Below, piece by piece: positions 18,389-27,771 of a stretch of 64,000 nt of DNA (within the stretch, counting starts at the first letter, position 1; every line of letters begins with the position of its first letter). The DNA is taken from assembly GCF_003121705.1 (NCBI RefSeq), contig NZ_PYHR01000002.1, positions 682,001 to 746,000 of the forward strand, in the 5' to 3' direction. Position numbers and translations under genes: made by a program. The notes below the pieces were generated by a model. That model saw only the letters and a program-made list of their open reading frames with translations, ran no database searches and was not told the origin of the DNA. The stretch is from Serinibacter arcticus (GTDB lineage Bacteria; Actinomycetota; Actinomycetes; Actinomycetales; Beutenbergiaceae).

Positions 18389-19180
18389 GTGGTGAAGGCC
18401 CTCGCCAGCGCACGCCGCCACCGGTTCGCCCCGGTCGCCCTGATGCTGCTCGCGCTGCTCGCGGTCGGCGGCCTGTACGCCGTCGCCGCCCCGCAGACCG
18501 CCCAGGCCGACACGGCCTCCGTCTCGGACGCCGAGAACGGCGAGAAGCTCTTCCAGGCCAACTGCGCCAGCTGCCACGGTGCCTCGGCCGAGGGACGCGA
18601 CGGCGTCGCGCCGTCGCTCATCGGCGTCGGTGCTGCGGCCGTCCACTTCCAGGTGGCCACGGGCCGCATGCCGATGGCGGCCAACGCCCCGCAGGCCCCG
18701 GCGAAGAACCCGCAGTTCGACTCCGAGCAGATCGCCCAGCTCGCCGCGTTCGTCGCGACGCTGGGCCCCGGCCCGGCCAGCCCCGACGCCGAGCAGGTCG
18801 ACCCCGCGCTCGGTGACGCCGCGAACGGCATGCTCGTCTTCCGCACCAACTGCGCGATGTGCCACAACGCCGTCGGCGCCGGCGGCGCCCTGAGCGACGG
18901 CAAGTACGCCCCGTCGCTGTTCAACTCCAGCCCGCAGGAGATCTACGAGGCCATGCTCACCGGCCCGCAGTCGATGCCGGTCTTCAACGACGCCAACATC
19001 ACCCCCGAGGCCAAGCGCGACGTCATCGCCTACCTCATGGAGCAGCGCGTGGACAACTCCTCGCCCGGCGGCGCGAACCTCGGTTCGATCGGTCCGGTCT
19101 CCGAGGGCATGTGGGTCTGGATCATCGGAATGGGCGCTCTCATCGGCGCCGCAGTGTGGATCGGAGCCAAGTCCTCATGA
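18389..19180 (+). CDS. qcrC: Diheme cytochrome c subunit of menaquinol:cytochrome c reductase
   Basis: Cytochrome cc of 263 residues that passes electrons from the Rieske center directly to the CuA center of the oxidase, replacing soluble cytochrome c. There are two heme c motifs, CASCH (59-63) and CAMCH (155-159). An N-terminal hydrophobic segment (signal anchor) and a C-terminal helix (MWVWIIGMGALIGAAVWIG) anchor it in the membrane. The start is one of two adjacent GTG codons at 18389 and 18392. Its stop overlaps the start of qcrA (ATGA). Confidence 0.95.
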   Translation: MVKALASARRHRFAPVALMLLALLAVGGLYAVAAPQTAQADTASVSDAENGEKLFQANCASCHGASAEGRDGVAPSLIGVGAAAVHFQVATGRMPMAANAPQAPAKNPQFDSEQIAQLAAFVATLGPGPASPDAEQVDPALGDAANGMLVFRTNCAMCHNAVGAGGALSDGKYAPSLFNSSPQEIYEAMLTGPQSMPVFNDANITPEAKRDVIAYLMEQRVDNSSPGGANLGSIGPVSEGMWVWIIGMGALIGAAVWIGAKSS

Positions 19181-20262
19181 GTGACCTGACGAAGTCGGAG
19201 CACCCCGCCACCGGTGGTGCGCTCGACCCGCTGTCCCACGGTGAGGGCGCCGTCGACCGCTTCCCTGATCCCGGTCTTCCCGAGCACAAGCACCGCCTGT
19301 CGGACAAGTCCGAGGCGAACGCCAAGCGCGTCGAGCGCCAGGTCGCCCTCATCTTCGGCCTGTCGGTCCTCGCCTCGATCGGCGGTGTCGTCGGCTACTT
19401 CGCCTTCCCCGTCGGCTCGACCCTCGGCAGCGTCCAGGCCTCCACCCTGAGCATCGGTCTCGGCCTCGGGATCGGCATGCTCGGTATCGGTGTCGCCGCG
19501 GTGCACTGGGCCAAGGCCCTCATGTCCGACGTCGAGAAGGTCGACGAGCGGCACCCGCAGCGCAGCGACGACGCGACCCGCGCCGCCGCCGTGCAGGAGC
19601 TCAAGGACGGTGCGGACGACTCCCGCATCGCCCGTCGCCCCGTCCTGAAGGGCGCGCTCGTCTCGGCCGTCGCCGTCGCCCCGCTCGCCTTCGTGGTGCC
19701 GTTCGTCGGCAACCTCGGCGGTGACTGGAACGTCAGCCGCTTCCGCTACACGATGTGGGCGCCCGGCGTCCGCCTCGCCCGTGACCCCGACGGCGCTCTC
19801 ATCCGCCCCGAGGACGTCACGATCGGCTCCGTCTGGCACGTCATCCCCGACGGGCTCGACGAGAGCGAGCACATGCTGGAGGAGAAGGCCAAGGCCGTCG
19901 TCCTCCTGGTCCGTCTCGACCCCAAGGACCTGACGGAGGAGCCCGGCCGCGAGAGCTGGTCGTGGGACGGGATCGTCGCCTACTCCAAGGTCTGCACCCA
20001 CGTCGGCTGCCCGGTGGCTCTGTACGAGCAGCAGACGCACCACCTTCTGTGCCCGTGCCACCAGTCCACCTTCGACGTCTCCGACGGTGCGAAGGTCGTC
20101 TTCGGTCCTGCGAAGCGTGCGCTTCCGCAGCTCCCGATCATGGTTGACGACGAGGGCTACCTCGCCGCCCAGAGCGATTTCCACGAGATGGTCGGACCGT
20201 CGACGTGGGAACGTGAGCGTTACGTGGACTACCCGGTCCCGGACGAGGAGAAGGCCCATTGA
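19177..20262 (+). CDS. qcrA: Rieske iron-sulfur subunit of cytochrome bc1 complex
   Basis: Rieske protein of 361 residues, of the long actinobacterial type with three N-terminal membrane helices (about residues 59-80, 90-110 and 160-180). The 2Fe-2S ligands are CTHVGC (Cys273, His275) and CPCH (Cys292, His295), with Cys278 and Cys294 forming the usual disulfide. The start ATG overlaps the qcrC stop codon; the following qcrB start overlaps its own stop. It accepts electrons from menaquinol bound at QcrB. Confidence 0.96.
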   Translation: MSDLTKSEHPATGGALDPLSHGEGAVDRFPDPGLPEHKHRLSDKSEANAKRVERQVALIFGLSVLASIGGVVGYFAFPVGSTLGSVQASTLSIGLGLGIGMLGIGVAAVHWAKALMSDVEKVDERHPQRSDDATRAAAVQELKDGADDSRIARRPVLKGALVSAVAVAPLAFVVPFVGNLGGDWNVSRFRYTMWAPGVRLARDPDGALIRPEDVTIGSVWHVIPDGLDESEHMLEEKAKAVVLLVRLDPKDLTEEPGRESWSWDGIVAYSKVCTHVGCPVALYEQQTHHLLCPCHQSTFDVSDGAKVVFGPAKRALPQLPIMVDDEGYLAAQSDFHEMVGPSTWERERYVDYPVPDEEKAH

Positions 20263-21938
20263 GCACCACCACCCCCCTCGAGAAGACCGCGGCCGGGGCG
20301 GCCGACTTCTTCGACACGCGCGTCGGCGCCGCCAAGACGGTCAAGGAGTTCGCCCGGAAGGTCTTCCCCGACCACTGGTCGTTCCTCCTCGGCGAGATCG
20401 CGCTCTACAGCTTCGTCGTCCTGCTCCTCACGGGCACGTTCCTGACGATGTTCTTCGTCCCGAGCATGACCGAGGTGCACTACCCGGACGACGCCCTGCC
20501 CGTCGCGATGCGGGGCATCGAGATGTCGGAGGCCTTCGCCTCCACGCTCAACATGTCCTTCCACGTGCGCGGCGGACTGCTCATGCGGCAGATCCACCAC
20601 TGGGCCGCCCTGCTCTTCATGGCCTCGATCGTCACGCACATGATGCGCGTGTTCTTCACGGGTGCGTTCCGCAAGCCGCGCGAGCTGAACTGGGTCGTCG
20701 GCTTCACGCTGATGATCCTCGGTCTCGCCGCCGGCTTCACCGGCTACTCGCTCCCCGACGACGTGCTCTCGGGCAACGGCCTGCGCATCACGGACGGTGT
20801 GGTCAAGTCGATCCCCGTCATCGGCTCCTACATGAGCTACATGATCTTCGGCGGCGAGTTCCCCGGCACCGAGATCATCCCGAGGCTCTTCACCGCGCAC
20901 ATCCTGCTCGTGCCGGCGCTCATCCTCGCGCTCATCGCGGTCCACCTGGTGCTGATCGTCGTGCACAAGCACACCCAGTACCCCGGACCGGGCCGCAACA
21001 ACCGCAACGTCGTCGGCTACCCCCTGTTCCCGGTGTACGTCGCGAAGGCCGGCGGCTTCTTCTTCGTCGTGTTCGGCGTCCTGGCGATCATGGGTGCGAC
21101 CCTGGCGATCAACAGCGTCTGGGCCTACGGGCCGTACGACCCCTCCCCCGTCGGTGCCGGCGCCCAGCCGGACTGGTACATGCTCTTCCTCGAGGGCTCG
21201 CTGCGACTCATGCCGGGTCAGCCCGAGTTCGTCATCGCCGGCTACACGCTGTCGCTGAACGTGCTGATCCCCGCCGTCGTGATCCCGGGTCTCCTGTTCA
21301 CGGCGCTGGCCGTCTACCCGTTCATCGAGGCCCGCGCGACGGGCGACAAGCGCGAGCACCACGTGCTCGACCGTCCCCGCAACGTCCCGACCCGTACCGG
21401 TGTCGGCGTCGCGATCCTGACGGCGTTCATGATCCTGGTCCTGGCCGGATCGAACGACATCATCGCCACGCACTTCGACCTGTCGATCAACGCGATCACC
21501 TGGGTCTTCCGGTTCCTGTTCTTCGCCGGTCCGGTCCTGGGCTTCATCATCGCCAAGCGCATGTGCCTGGCGCTGCAGCGCCGCGATCGCGAGCTGGTGC
21601 TCCACGGCCACGAGACCGGCCGTGTGGTCCGGTTCGCGTCCGGCGAGTACATCGAGGTCCACCAGCCGCTCACGGAGACCGAGCGCTACCTGCTCGTCTC
21701 CCACGAGCCGACCCGCCCGCTGGAGATCGGCCCGACCGAGAACTCCCGTGGTGTGGCCCGACCCGACCTGAAGAAGGCGCGTCGCACCGCCAAGCTGTCG
21801 AGCTTCTTCTTCGCCGACCGGGTCGAGCCCGTCACTCCGTCCGAGCTCGAGGCGGCCCACGGCCACGCCGAGCACACGGCCATCGAGCCCGCCCAGGAGA
21901 ACGAGGCGGTCCTCACGAACGCCAGCACTCGCGGCTGA
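20259..21938 (+). CDS. qcrB: Cytochrome b subunit of menaquinol:cytochrome c reductase
   Basis: Cytochrome b of 559 residues with the usual set of helices plus the actinobacterial C-terminal extension. Heme-ligand His residues lie in the second and fourth helices (IHHWAALLFMASIVTHMM and HILLVPALILALIAVHLVL). The quinol-site motif appears as AQPDWYML in place of PEW. Translation starts at TTG 20259, overlapping the qcrA stop, so the start depends on coupling. The last 120 or so residues are cytoplasmic and charged, ending in a Glu/Ala-rich tail. A terminator hairpin follows. Confidence 0.96.
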   Translation: MSTTTPLEKTAAGAADFFDTRVGAAKTVKEFARKVFPDHWSFLLGEIALYSFVVLLLTGTFLTMFFVPSMTEVHYPDDALPVAMRGIEMSEAFASTLNMSFHVRGGLLMRQIHHWAALLFMASIVTHMMRVFFTGAFRKPRELNWVVGFTLMILGLAAGFTGYSLPDDVLSGNGLRITDGVVKSIPVIGSYMSYMIFGGEFPGTEIIPRLFTAHILLVPALILALIAVHLVLIVVHKHTQYPGPGRNNRNVVGYPLFPVYVAKAGGFFFVVFGVLAIMGATLAINSVWAYGPYDPSPVGAGAQPDWYMLFLEGSLRLMPGQPEFVIAGYTLSLNVLIPAVVIPGLLFTALAVYPFIEARATGDKREHHVLDRPRNVPTRTGVGVAILTAFMILVLAGSNDIIATHFDLSINAITWVFRFLFFAGPVLGFIIAKRMCLALQRRDRELVLHGHETGRVVRFASGEYIEVHQPLTETERYLLVSHEPTRPLEIGPTENSRGVARPDLKKARRTAKLSSFFFADRVEPVTPSELEAAHGHAEHTAIEPAQENEAVLTNASTRG

Positions 21939-21967
21939 GCAGACCACCAGACGAGATTTCTCGTGAG

Positions 21968-22000
21968 ACGGCCCCTTCCGCGGAACGCGGGAGGGGCCGT
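21968..22000 (+). terminator. Terminator after ctaE-qcrCAB
   Basis: 14-bp arms (21968-21981, 21987-22000) with one G-U pair and a 5-base loop, followed by a T/G-rich stretch. Confidence 0.75.
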
Positions 22001-22026
22001 TGGTGTTGGAATAGAGGTACGAGAGA

Positions 22027-22045
22027 GCGCGTCATGTCGACGCGC
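22027..22045 (+). promoter_or_regulatory. Small inverted repeat in the sodA leader
   Basis: Perfect 7-bp arms GCGCGTC/GACGCGC around five bases, 23 bases before the sodA ATG and before its ribosome-binding site AGAGGAAAG. It could be an operator or an mRNA hairpin; no regulator is identified. Confidence 0.35.
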
Positions 22046-22068
22046 CCCGACGATGGAGAGGAAAGTCG

Positions 22069-22695
22069 ATGTCCGACTACACACTTCCCGAGCTTCCCTA
22101 CGACTACGCAGCCCTCGAGCCCCACATCTCGGGCAAGATCATGCAACTGCACCACGACAAGCACCACCAGGCCTACGTGACGGGTGCGAACACCGCCCTG
22201 GAGAAGCTGGCGGAGGCGCGGGAGTCGGGTGACCTCGGTGCGGTGAACCTGCACTCCAAGAACCTGGCCTTCAACCTCGGCGGCCACGTCAACCACACCG
22301 TGTTCTGGGAGAACCTCTCCCCCGAGGGTGGCGAGCCTGCCGGCGAGCTGCTCACGGCGCTGGAGAACTTCTTCGGCGGCGTCGAGGCCTTCAAGAAGCA
22401 CTTCACGGCCGTCGCCGCGGGCGTGCAGGGCTCCGGCTGGGCGGTGCTGGCGTGGGACACGCTCGGCGCGCGTCCCGTCATCACTCAGCTGTACGACCAG
22501 CAGGGCAACCTCGCCTTCGGCCTGATCCCGCTCCTCATGCTGGACGTGTGGGAGCACGCGTACTACCTCGACTACCTCAACGTGCGCGCCGACTACATCG
22601 CCGCGTGGTGGAACATCGTGAACTGGAACGACGTCGCCGCTCGCCTCGCGCGCGCAACGACCGCCGGCACCAACGGGCTCATCCTGCCCGCCTGA
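22069..22695 (+). CDS. sodA: Superoxide dismutase (Mn/Fe family)
   Basis: A 208-residue SOD that converts superoxide to oxygen and peroxide. Metal ligands fit the family: His in MQLHHDKHH, His in GGHVNHTVFW, and Asp and His in DVWEHAYYLDY. It has no signal peptide. Residues such as GGEPAGELL and GSGWAVLAWD favour a manganese-type enzyme, but Mn versus Fe use cannot be settled by eye. It sits alone between the qcr operon and the oxidase operon, where superoxide leakage makes it a sensible neighbour. A strong terminator follows. Confidence 0.95.
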   Translation: MSDYTLPELPYDYAALEPHISGKIMQLHHDKHHQAYVTGANTALEKLAEARESGDLGAVNLHSKNLAFNLGGHVNHTVFWENLSPEGGEPAGELLTALENFFGGVEAFKKHFTAVAAGVQGSGWAVLAWDTLGARPVITQLYDQQGNLAFGLIPLLMLDVWEHAYYLDYLNVRADYIAAWWNIVNWNDVAARLARATTAGTNGLILPA

Positions 22696-22703
22696 TCGCC
22701 GCA

Positions 22704-22750
22704 GACGCCGAAGGGGCGCCTCCCCCCAGGGGAGGCGCCCCTTCGGCGTC
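22704..22750 (+). terminator. Strong terminator after sodA
   Basis: Perfect 20-bp arms (22704-22723, 22731-22750) with a 7-base loop, eight bases after the sodA stop codon. Confidence 0.85.
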
Positions 22751-22786
22751 CCAGCCCCTCTCTGCCCCTCCCAGCCCCTCCCACAC

Positions 22787-22852
22787 CCGCTGAGTGCTGA
22801 GGTGTTGCCCGGAACACGCCGGTGAAGCCGTCAACAGGTCAGCACTCAGCGG
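22787..22852. repeat. Unexplained 14-bp inverted repeat between two terminators
   Basis: The arms CCGCTGAGTGCTGA (22787-22800) and TCAGCACTCAGCGG (22839-22852) match perfectly across a 38-base spacer. It lies in non-coding sequence after the sodA terminator and before the terminator of the oppositely oriented oxidase operon. It may fold as an RNA stem or be a paired protein-binding site; neither neighbour explains it. Confidence 0.5.
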
Positions 22853-22873
22853 TTGAGGTGCCCAGGAACGCCA

Positions 22874-22904
22874 GAACGGCGGGTGCCTGGGGCACCCGCC
22901 GTTC
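22874..22904 (-). terminator. Terminator of ctaC-ctaD-ctaF
   Basis: Perfect 14-bp arms (22874-22887, 22891-22904) with a 3-base loop, just past the ctaF stop codon on the minus strand. Confidence 0.75.
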
Positions 22905-22919
22905 CGTCAAGCGTTGAGG

Positions 22920-23387
22920 TCAGTGCGCGTGCTGCCCGCGCGAGAACTCGAAGATGAGGCCGACGAGGCCGATGGCGCCGACGATCGCGCCCACCCCGCT
23001 GACCCACCAGCCGACGGCCACGCCGAAGAACACGATGGCGGCCCCCAGCCCGAGCACGAACGGCCACCAGGAGTGGGGCGAGAACTCGCCGTACTCCCCC
23101 GCGGCCGACTCGATCGTGCCGAGCGGGTCGTCCTCCGGACGGGCGTCGATCGTGCGCGCCGTGATGGCGAGGAAGAAGGCCACCAGCCCGGCGAGGCCGG
23201 CGAGGAGCAGCAGGCCGATGAAGCCGACGGGCTCGCCGAACTCGGTCAGCCACCCGTAGAAGGCGGCGACGATCAGGAAGAACGGCACCAGGGCACCGAA
23301 GACGACCGTCTCGATGAACATCGGCGGGCGGGTCTTCCCGGAGGCCGGGACCTTGCGGTCGGGGCCGGCGGTCTGCTGCGAGCTCAC
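22920..23387 (-). CDS. ctaF: Cytochrome c oxidase subunit IV (actinobacterial CtaF)
   Basis: A small membrane subunit of 155 residues with four predicted helices ([20 protein letters not shown] near the start). This family is specific to the actinobacterial aa3 oxidase and was found as subunit IV in Corynebacterium and Mycobacterium. A conserved segment [17 protein letters not shown] lies in the middle and the protein ends RGQHAH. GTG 23387 overlaps the ctaD stop codon by four bases, with AGGAGG upstream inside ctaD. Confidence 0.92.
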   Translation of the reverse strand: MSSQQTAGPDRKVPASGKTRPPMFIETVVFGALVPFFLIVAAFYGWLTEFGEPVGFIGLLLLAGLAGLVAFFLAITARTIDARPEDDPLGTIESAAGEYGEFSPHSWWPFVLGLGAAIVFFGVAVGWWVSGVGAIVGAIGLVGLIFEFSRGQHAH

Positions 23388-25165
23388 TTCGGGTCCTCCT
23401 TCGAGACGCTCTCCTGGATCGAGCCCTGCATGTCGGCGTTGCCGTAGATCTGGTCCAGGAAGCCGGGATCGGTCTCGACGTGGTCCATGGCCGCGACCTC
23501 GGGGTGGTGCAGGTCGAAGGCCGGGGACTCCGAGCGGATGCGCGGGATCGAGGTGAAGTTGTGGCGCGGCGGCGGGCACGACGTGGCCCACTCGAGCGAG
23601 CGTCCGTAGCCCCACGGGTCGTCGACCGTGACCAGCGGCGCGCTGCGCGCCGTCTTGATGACGTTCCAGATGAACGGCAGCGTGGCGGCGGCCAGGATGA
23701 ACGCCCCGACGGTGGAGATCTGGTTCCAGAGCGTGACGCCGTCCTCGGGGAGGTAGTCGACGTAGCGGCGCGGCATGACCTTCGCGCCGATCCAGTGCTG
23801 GATCAGGAAGGTCGTGTGGAAGCCGACGAAGGTCATCCAGAAGTGGATCTTGCCCAGACGCTCGTCGAGCATCTTGCCGGTGAACTTGGGCCACCAGAAG
23901 TAGAAGCCGGCGAACATCGCGAACACGACCGTGCCGAAGACGACGTAGTGGAAGTGCGCCACGACGAAGTAGGTGTCGTGCAGCTGGAAGTCCAGGGTGG
24001 GCGAGGCGAGGATGACGCCGGTCAGGCCACCGAAGAGGAACGTCGCCAGGAAGCCGACCGACCACAGCATCGGCGTCTCGAAGGTGAGCTTGCCGCGCCA
24101 CATCGTGCCGATCCAGTTGAAGAACTTCACCCCGGTCGGCACCGCGATCAGCATCGTCATCAGCGCGAAGAACGAGAGCATCACGGCACCGGTCGTGTAC
24201 ATGTGGTGCGCCCACACCGTCACCGACAGCGCGGCGATCGAGAGCGTCGCCAGCACCAGGGTCTTGTACCCGAAGATCGGCTTGCGGCTGAAGACCGGGA
24301 AGATCTCGGACACGATGCCGAAGAACGGCAGCGCGATGATGTAGACCTCCGGGTGGCCGAAGAACCAGAACAGGTGCTGCCACAGGATCGGTCCGCCCAT
24401 CGAGGGGTCGAACACCATGGCGTCCAGGCGCCGGTCGGCCAGCAGACCGAAGTAGGCGGCCGTCAGGATCGGGAACGCCATCAGCGCCAGCACCGAGGTG
24501 ATGAGGATGTTCCAGGTGAAGATCGGCATCCGGAACATCGTCATGCCGGGCGCGCGCATGCAGATGATCGTGGTGATGAAGTTGACCGAGCCGAAGATCG
24601 TCGCGAAGCCGGTCAGGCCGAACCCGACGAGCCAGAGGTCGGCGCCGAGCCCGGGCGAGAACGTCTCCGACGCCAACGGCACGTACGAGGTCCAGCCGAA
24701 CCCTGCCGGGCCCTCGGGTGTGAGGAACCCGCCGACGGCCATCAGGCCGCCGAACAGGTACAGGTAGTACGCGAACATGTTCAGCCGCGGGAACGCGACG
24801 TCGGGCGCGCCGATCTGCAGCGGGACCAGGATGTTGGCGAACGCGGCGAAGAGCGGGGTCGCGAACAGCAGCAGCATGATGCCGCCGTGCATCGTGAAGA
24901 ACTGGTTGTACTGCTCGGCGCTCGTGAAGAGCTGCCGGCCCGGCGAGAAGAGCTCGGCGCGGATGGCGAGTGCGAGCAGTCCTCCGAAGCAGAAGAAGAC
25001 GAACGACGTCACCAGGTACATGTAGCCGATCGTCTTGTGATCGGTGGACGTCATCCACTTGACGATGGCGTTGCCGCGGCGCTGACGCGACGGCGCGAGA
25101 CCCGGGACGTGCTCCTCGGGCGGGCGCGGGGCGGAGTCGATGTGAACGACCTCGTCGATAGCCAT
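23384..25165 (-). CDS. ctaD: Cytochrome c oxidase subunit I (aa3 type)
   Basis: Catalytic subunit of 593 residues with 12 expected helices. Heme a ligand His in [12 protein letters not shown]; CuB and cross-linked His-Tyr region in [15 protein letters not shown]; CuB His pair in [10 protein letters not shown]; heme a3 and heme a His in [11 protein letters not shown]. It reduces oxygen to water while pumping protons; D-channel and K-channel residues are consistent but were not checked singly. The ATG at 25165 overlaps the ctaC stop by one base. Having ctaD directly behind ctaC differs from M. tuberculosis, where ctaD lies elsewhere. Confidence 0.97.
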   Translation of the reverse strand: MAIDEVVHIDSAPRPPEEHVPGLAPSRQRRGNAIVKWMTSTDHKTIGYMYLVTSFVFFCFGGLLALAIRAELFSPGRQLFTSAEQYNQFFTMHGGIMLLLFATPLFAAFANILVPLQIGAPDVAFPRLNMFAYYLYLFGGLMAVGGFLTPEGPAGFGWTSYVPLASETFSPGLGADLWLVGFGLTGFATIFGSVNFITTIICMRAPGMTMFRMPIFTWNILITSVLALMAFPILTAAYFGLLADRRLDAMVFDPSMGGPILWQHLFWFFGHPEVYIIALPFFGIVSEIFPVFSRKPIFGYKTLVLATLSIAALSVTVWAHHMYTTGAVMLSFFALMTMLIAVPTGVKFFNWIGTMWRGKLTFETPMLWSVGFLATFLFGGLTGVILASPTLDFQLHDTYFVVAHFHYVVFGTVVFAMFAGFYFWWPKFTGKMLDERLGKIHFWMTFVGFHTTFLIQHWIGAKVMPRRYVDYLPEDGVTLWNQISTVGAFILAAATLPFIWNVIKTARSAPLVTVDDPWGYGRSLEWATSCPPPRHNFTSIPRIRSESPAFDLHHPEVAAMDHVETDPGFLDQIYGNADMQGSIQESVSKEDPK

Positions 25166-26046
25166 CAGTGGTCGCTGCCTTCCTCGTTGCCGATCGCGCT
25201 CTGGTTGCCCGTGTGCTGCTTGACGTCGAACTCGGGCCCGAGCACTCCGGTGTTGCCCTGCGCTGCGAGCTCGGCCATCTTCTCCTCGTACACCTCGGGC
25301 GTGACGACCTCGACGTTGAAGAGCATCGAGGCGTGGTACTCGCCGCACAGCTCGGCGCACTTGCCCTCGTACACCCCGAGCTTCTCGGGCACGAGCTGGA
25401 AGGAGTTCGTCCGCCCGGTGATCATGTCCATCTTCATCAGGAAGCCGGGGATCCAGAACGCGTGGTTCACGTCGCGGGAGCGCAGCGAGATCTCGACGTT
25501 CTGACCCTGCGGCAGGTAGAGCGTGGGGAGAGTGTCCGGGACGCCGAGCTCACCGGTGAGCTCCGCCTGGACGCCCGAGTAGTGCACGTCGGAGTCGGTG
25601 TAGTTGAAGTCCCAGCTCCAGCGCTTGCCGACGACCTCGATCTCGACGTCGGGCTCGGCCGACGTGTCGAGGATCTCGCCCATCGAGCGCGAGGTGTAGG
25701 CGAAGAGGACACCCACCATCACGATCGGAACGAACGTGTACATGAGCTCGAGGGGCACGTGGTAGCGCAGCTGCACGGGGAGCTGGTTGTCACCCTTGCG
25801 CCGGCGGTAGACCACGACGCACCACAGGAGCAGTCCCCACACGAGGACACCCACGGCCAGGGCGGCGATCCACGAGTTGTTCCACAGGGAGATGATCATG
25901 TCCGTGTGGTTCGTGGCGCCGGGCGCCTGCTCAGGCAGGAAGCCACGCTGGGCCTCCGGCGAGCAGCCGGCGAGGACGGCGGTCGCTACGACGGCAGACG
26001 CCGCGACGGCGAGCTTCCGGGAGCGAGGAGAAGGCGTTGTCGACAC
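25165..26046 (-). CDS. ctaC: Cytochrome c oxidase subunit II
   Basis: Lipoprotein subunit II, 293 residues. The signal peptide ends at lipobox LAGC (Cys28). Two membrane helices follow (about residues 55-80 and 98-118), then the extracytoplasmic CuA domain with RWSWDF and the ligand block [12 protein letters not shown]. It receives electrons from QcrC. It starts at GTG 26046, six bases after TAAGGT, so the operon ctaC-ctaD-ctaF is probably leaderless at its 5' end. Confidence 0.96.
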   Translation of the reverse strand: MSTTPSPRSRKLAVAASAVVATAVLAGCSPEAQRGFLPEQAPGATNHTDMIISLWNNSWIAALAVGVLVWGLLLWCVVVYRRRKGDNQLPVQLRYHVPLELMYTFVPIVMVGVLFAYTSRSMGEILDTSAEPDVEIEVVGKRWSWDFNYTDSDVHYSGVQAELTGELGVPDTLPTLYLPQGQNVEISLRSRDVNHAFWIPGFLMKMDMITGRTNSFQLVPEKLGVYEGKCAELCGEYHASMLFNVEVVTPEVYEEKMAELAAQGNTGVLGPEFDVKQHTGNQSAIGNEEGSDH

Positions 26047-26103
26047 GATGTCACCTTAGCCTCGCGAGGGGGGTCGGAGCACCTTCACGCGGCCTGATGC
26101 GGC

Positions 26104-26146
26104 GCGTCCCCCGGCATCGCCTCGGTGAGGCGACGCCGGGGGACGC
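26104..26146 (-). terminator. Terminator after the FKBP gene
   Basis: 20-base arms (26104-26123, 26127-26146) with a single A-C mismatch and a 3-base loop, downstream of the minus-strand FKBP gene. Confidence 0.75.
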
Positions 26147-26182
26147 GGGCGTCAGAAAGCGGCGTCAGCGCGCCGGTCGGAC

Positions 26183-27157
26183 TCAGGCCGGGACGGTGGC
26201 CACGACGTCGACCACGACGGCGACGGCGGGGCTGCCCGACGCCGCGTCGGCCGGCACCTGCAGCAGCACGCGGGAGCCGACGGGAACGCCCACGAGCTGG
26301 TCGAACGGGGTGCCCTGGCCGATGGTGGCCGTCTGGGCGCCGACGCCCTCCGGCGGCCAGGTGGACTGCACCTGCGCGCCGTCCCAGCTGGTGACGTAGT
26401 ACTGCAGGCCGGCGGTGTCGCCCTCGGCGATCTCGGGCCCGGTCCCCGTGGCGATCACGGTCGTGGTGGCCTCGGTCGGCTCGCCGGCCCCCTCGGTGAG
26501 GGTCACGCCCGTCACCGCGGACCCGAGGTCGCCCGTGATGGTCACCGGCACCTCGGCGTCGGTCGGGGCGGCATCGGCCTGGCCCGTGCCGTCGGCGGGG
26601 ATGATGCCCGCGATGTCGACGACGAACACGATCGTGTCACCGGGCTTGATGTCGCCCTGCCCCTCGGCGTAGCCCAGGAAGCTCGGGATCGTCAGGAGCA
26701 CGCGCGAGCCGACCTTCTGGCCGACCAGGCCGGTGGACCAGCCCTGGATCACCTGATTGAGCGAGAAACCGGTGGGAGCGCCGCGGTCGTAGGAGTTGTC
26801 GAAGACCGTCTCGGTCCCCCAGATCTGACCGAGGTAGTGCGCGACGACGTAGTCGCCCGCGGCGACCTCCTCGCCGTCGCCCTCCGTGACGGTCTCGGCC
26901 TGGAGGCCCTCCGGAGGATCGGTCTCGGTGAACTCGAGCGTCGGCTTCTCGCCGAACTCGCCCGACGCGGTGAAGCCGGCGGTGCTCCCGGCGACGACGT
27001 TCTCGACGCTCTCGACCTCGGTCGGCGTCGTCTCGCTCTCGCTGCTCGTGGGCGAGCCGCTCTCGGTACCCCCGTCGTCCGGGTCGGAGCTGCAGGCCCC
27101 GAGGACCAGGGCTGCGACGAGCAGGGCGGACGGGACGGCGATCAGACGGCGGCGCAC
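26183..27157 (-). CDS. Lipoprotein with two FKBP-type peptidyl-prolyl isomerase domains
   Basis: A secreted lipoprotein of 324 residues: signal peptide with lipobox LGACSS, a Ser/Thr/Glu-rich linker, then two FKBP-like domains. The first (about residues 88-190) is the better match (YVVAHYLGQIWGTETVFDNS, VIQGWSTGLVGQKVGSRVLL, GDTIVFVVDI). The second (about 215-324) keeps FDQLVGVPVGSRVLLQVP but is more divergent and may be structural only. It probably helps folding of exported proteins outside the membrane. It starts at GTG 27157, next to the respiratory cluster. Confidence 0.87.
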   Translation of the reverse strand: MRRRLIAVPSALLVAALVLGACSSDPDDGGTESGSPTSSESETTPTEVESVENVVAGSTAGFTASGEFGEKPTLEFTETDPPEGLQAETVTEGDGEEVAAGDYVVAHYLGQIWGTETVFDNSYDRGAPTGFSLNQVIQGWSTGLVGQKVGSRVLLTIPSFLGYAEGQGDIKPGDTIVFVVDIAGIIPADGTGQADAAPTDAEVPVTITGDLGSAVTGVTLTEGAGEPTEATTTVIATGTGPEIAEGDTAGLQYYVTSWDGAQVQSTWPPEGVGAQTATIGQGTPFDQLVGVPVGSRVLLQVPADAASGSPAVAVVVDVVATVPA

Positions 27158-27304
27158 AGGCGGTTCTCCTCGGTGTTCGACCCGACCCGGAAGGGCCGGA
27201 AGGCACGGGTCTACCAGGCGGACCTGGGCTTTCCCTGGGCGTCACCACGCGCGGCGACGACGGCCGGGGCGGAGGCCCGGCCGGTGGATCGGTGGGTCAG
27301 CGGC

Positions 27305-27685
27305 TCAGTGGAAGGAGTCGCCGCAGGCGCACGACCCGCCCGCGTTGGGGTTGTCGATCGTGAAGCCCTGCTTCGCGATGGTGTCGGCGAAGTCGATCGT
27401 GGCGCCGGCGAGGTACGGGACGCTCATCTTGTCGACGATGACCTCGACGCCGTCGAAGTCACGCACCGCGTCGCCGTCGAGCATGCGCTCGTCGAAGTAG
27501 AGCTGGTAGATCAGGCCGGAGCAGCCGCCGGGCTGGACGGCGACGCGCAGACGCAGGTCGTCGCGGCCCTCCTGGTCCAGCAGCGCGCGCACCTTGGCGG
27601 CCGCGACGTCCGTCAGGCCCACCTCGTGGGTGGGGTCCTGCTCCACGGTCGGCTGGGTGGTCTGGGCGGTGACGGTCTCGGTCAT
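27305..27685 (-). CDS. erpA: A-type iron-sulfur cluster insertion protein
   Basis: HesB/IscA-family carrier of 126 residues. The three conserved cysteines are seen in PGGCSGL and at the C-terminus in SCACGDSF. It hands Fe-S clusters to apoproteins such as the Rieske protein and other Fe-S enzymes. The start ATG 27685 has GAGGAG upstream. M. tuberculosis Rv2204c occupies the same position, next to a glycerate kinase-like gene (Rv2205c) as here. Confidence 0.93.
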   Translation of the reverse strand: MTETVTAQTTQPTVEQDPTHEVGLTDVAAAKVRALLDQEGRDDLRLRVAVQPGGCSGLIYQLYFDERMLDGDAVRDFDGVEVIVDKMSVPYLAGATIDFADTIAKQGFTIDNPNAGGSCACGDSFH

Positions 27686-27771
27686 CGATCTCTCCTCGGC
27701 TGGTGGTGGGCGGGCGAGGCCCGCGCCTCACCCTCCGATCGTACGCCTCGCCCGACGGGCCCGTTCTGGCC

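Noticed and set aside
22920-25058. A 712-residue minus-strand frame covering ctaD
   Set aside because: Only its last 155 codons (ctaF) are real; the remainder is out of frame with the clear subunit I sequence.
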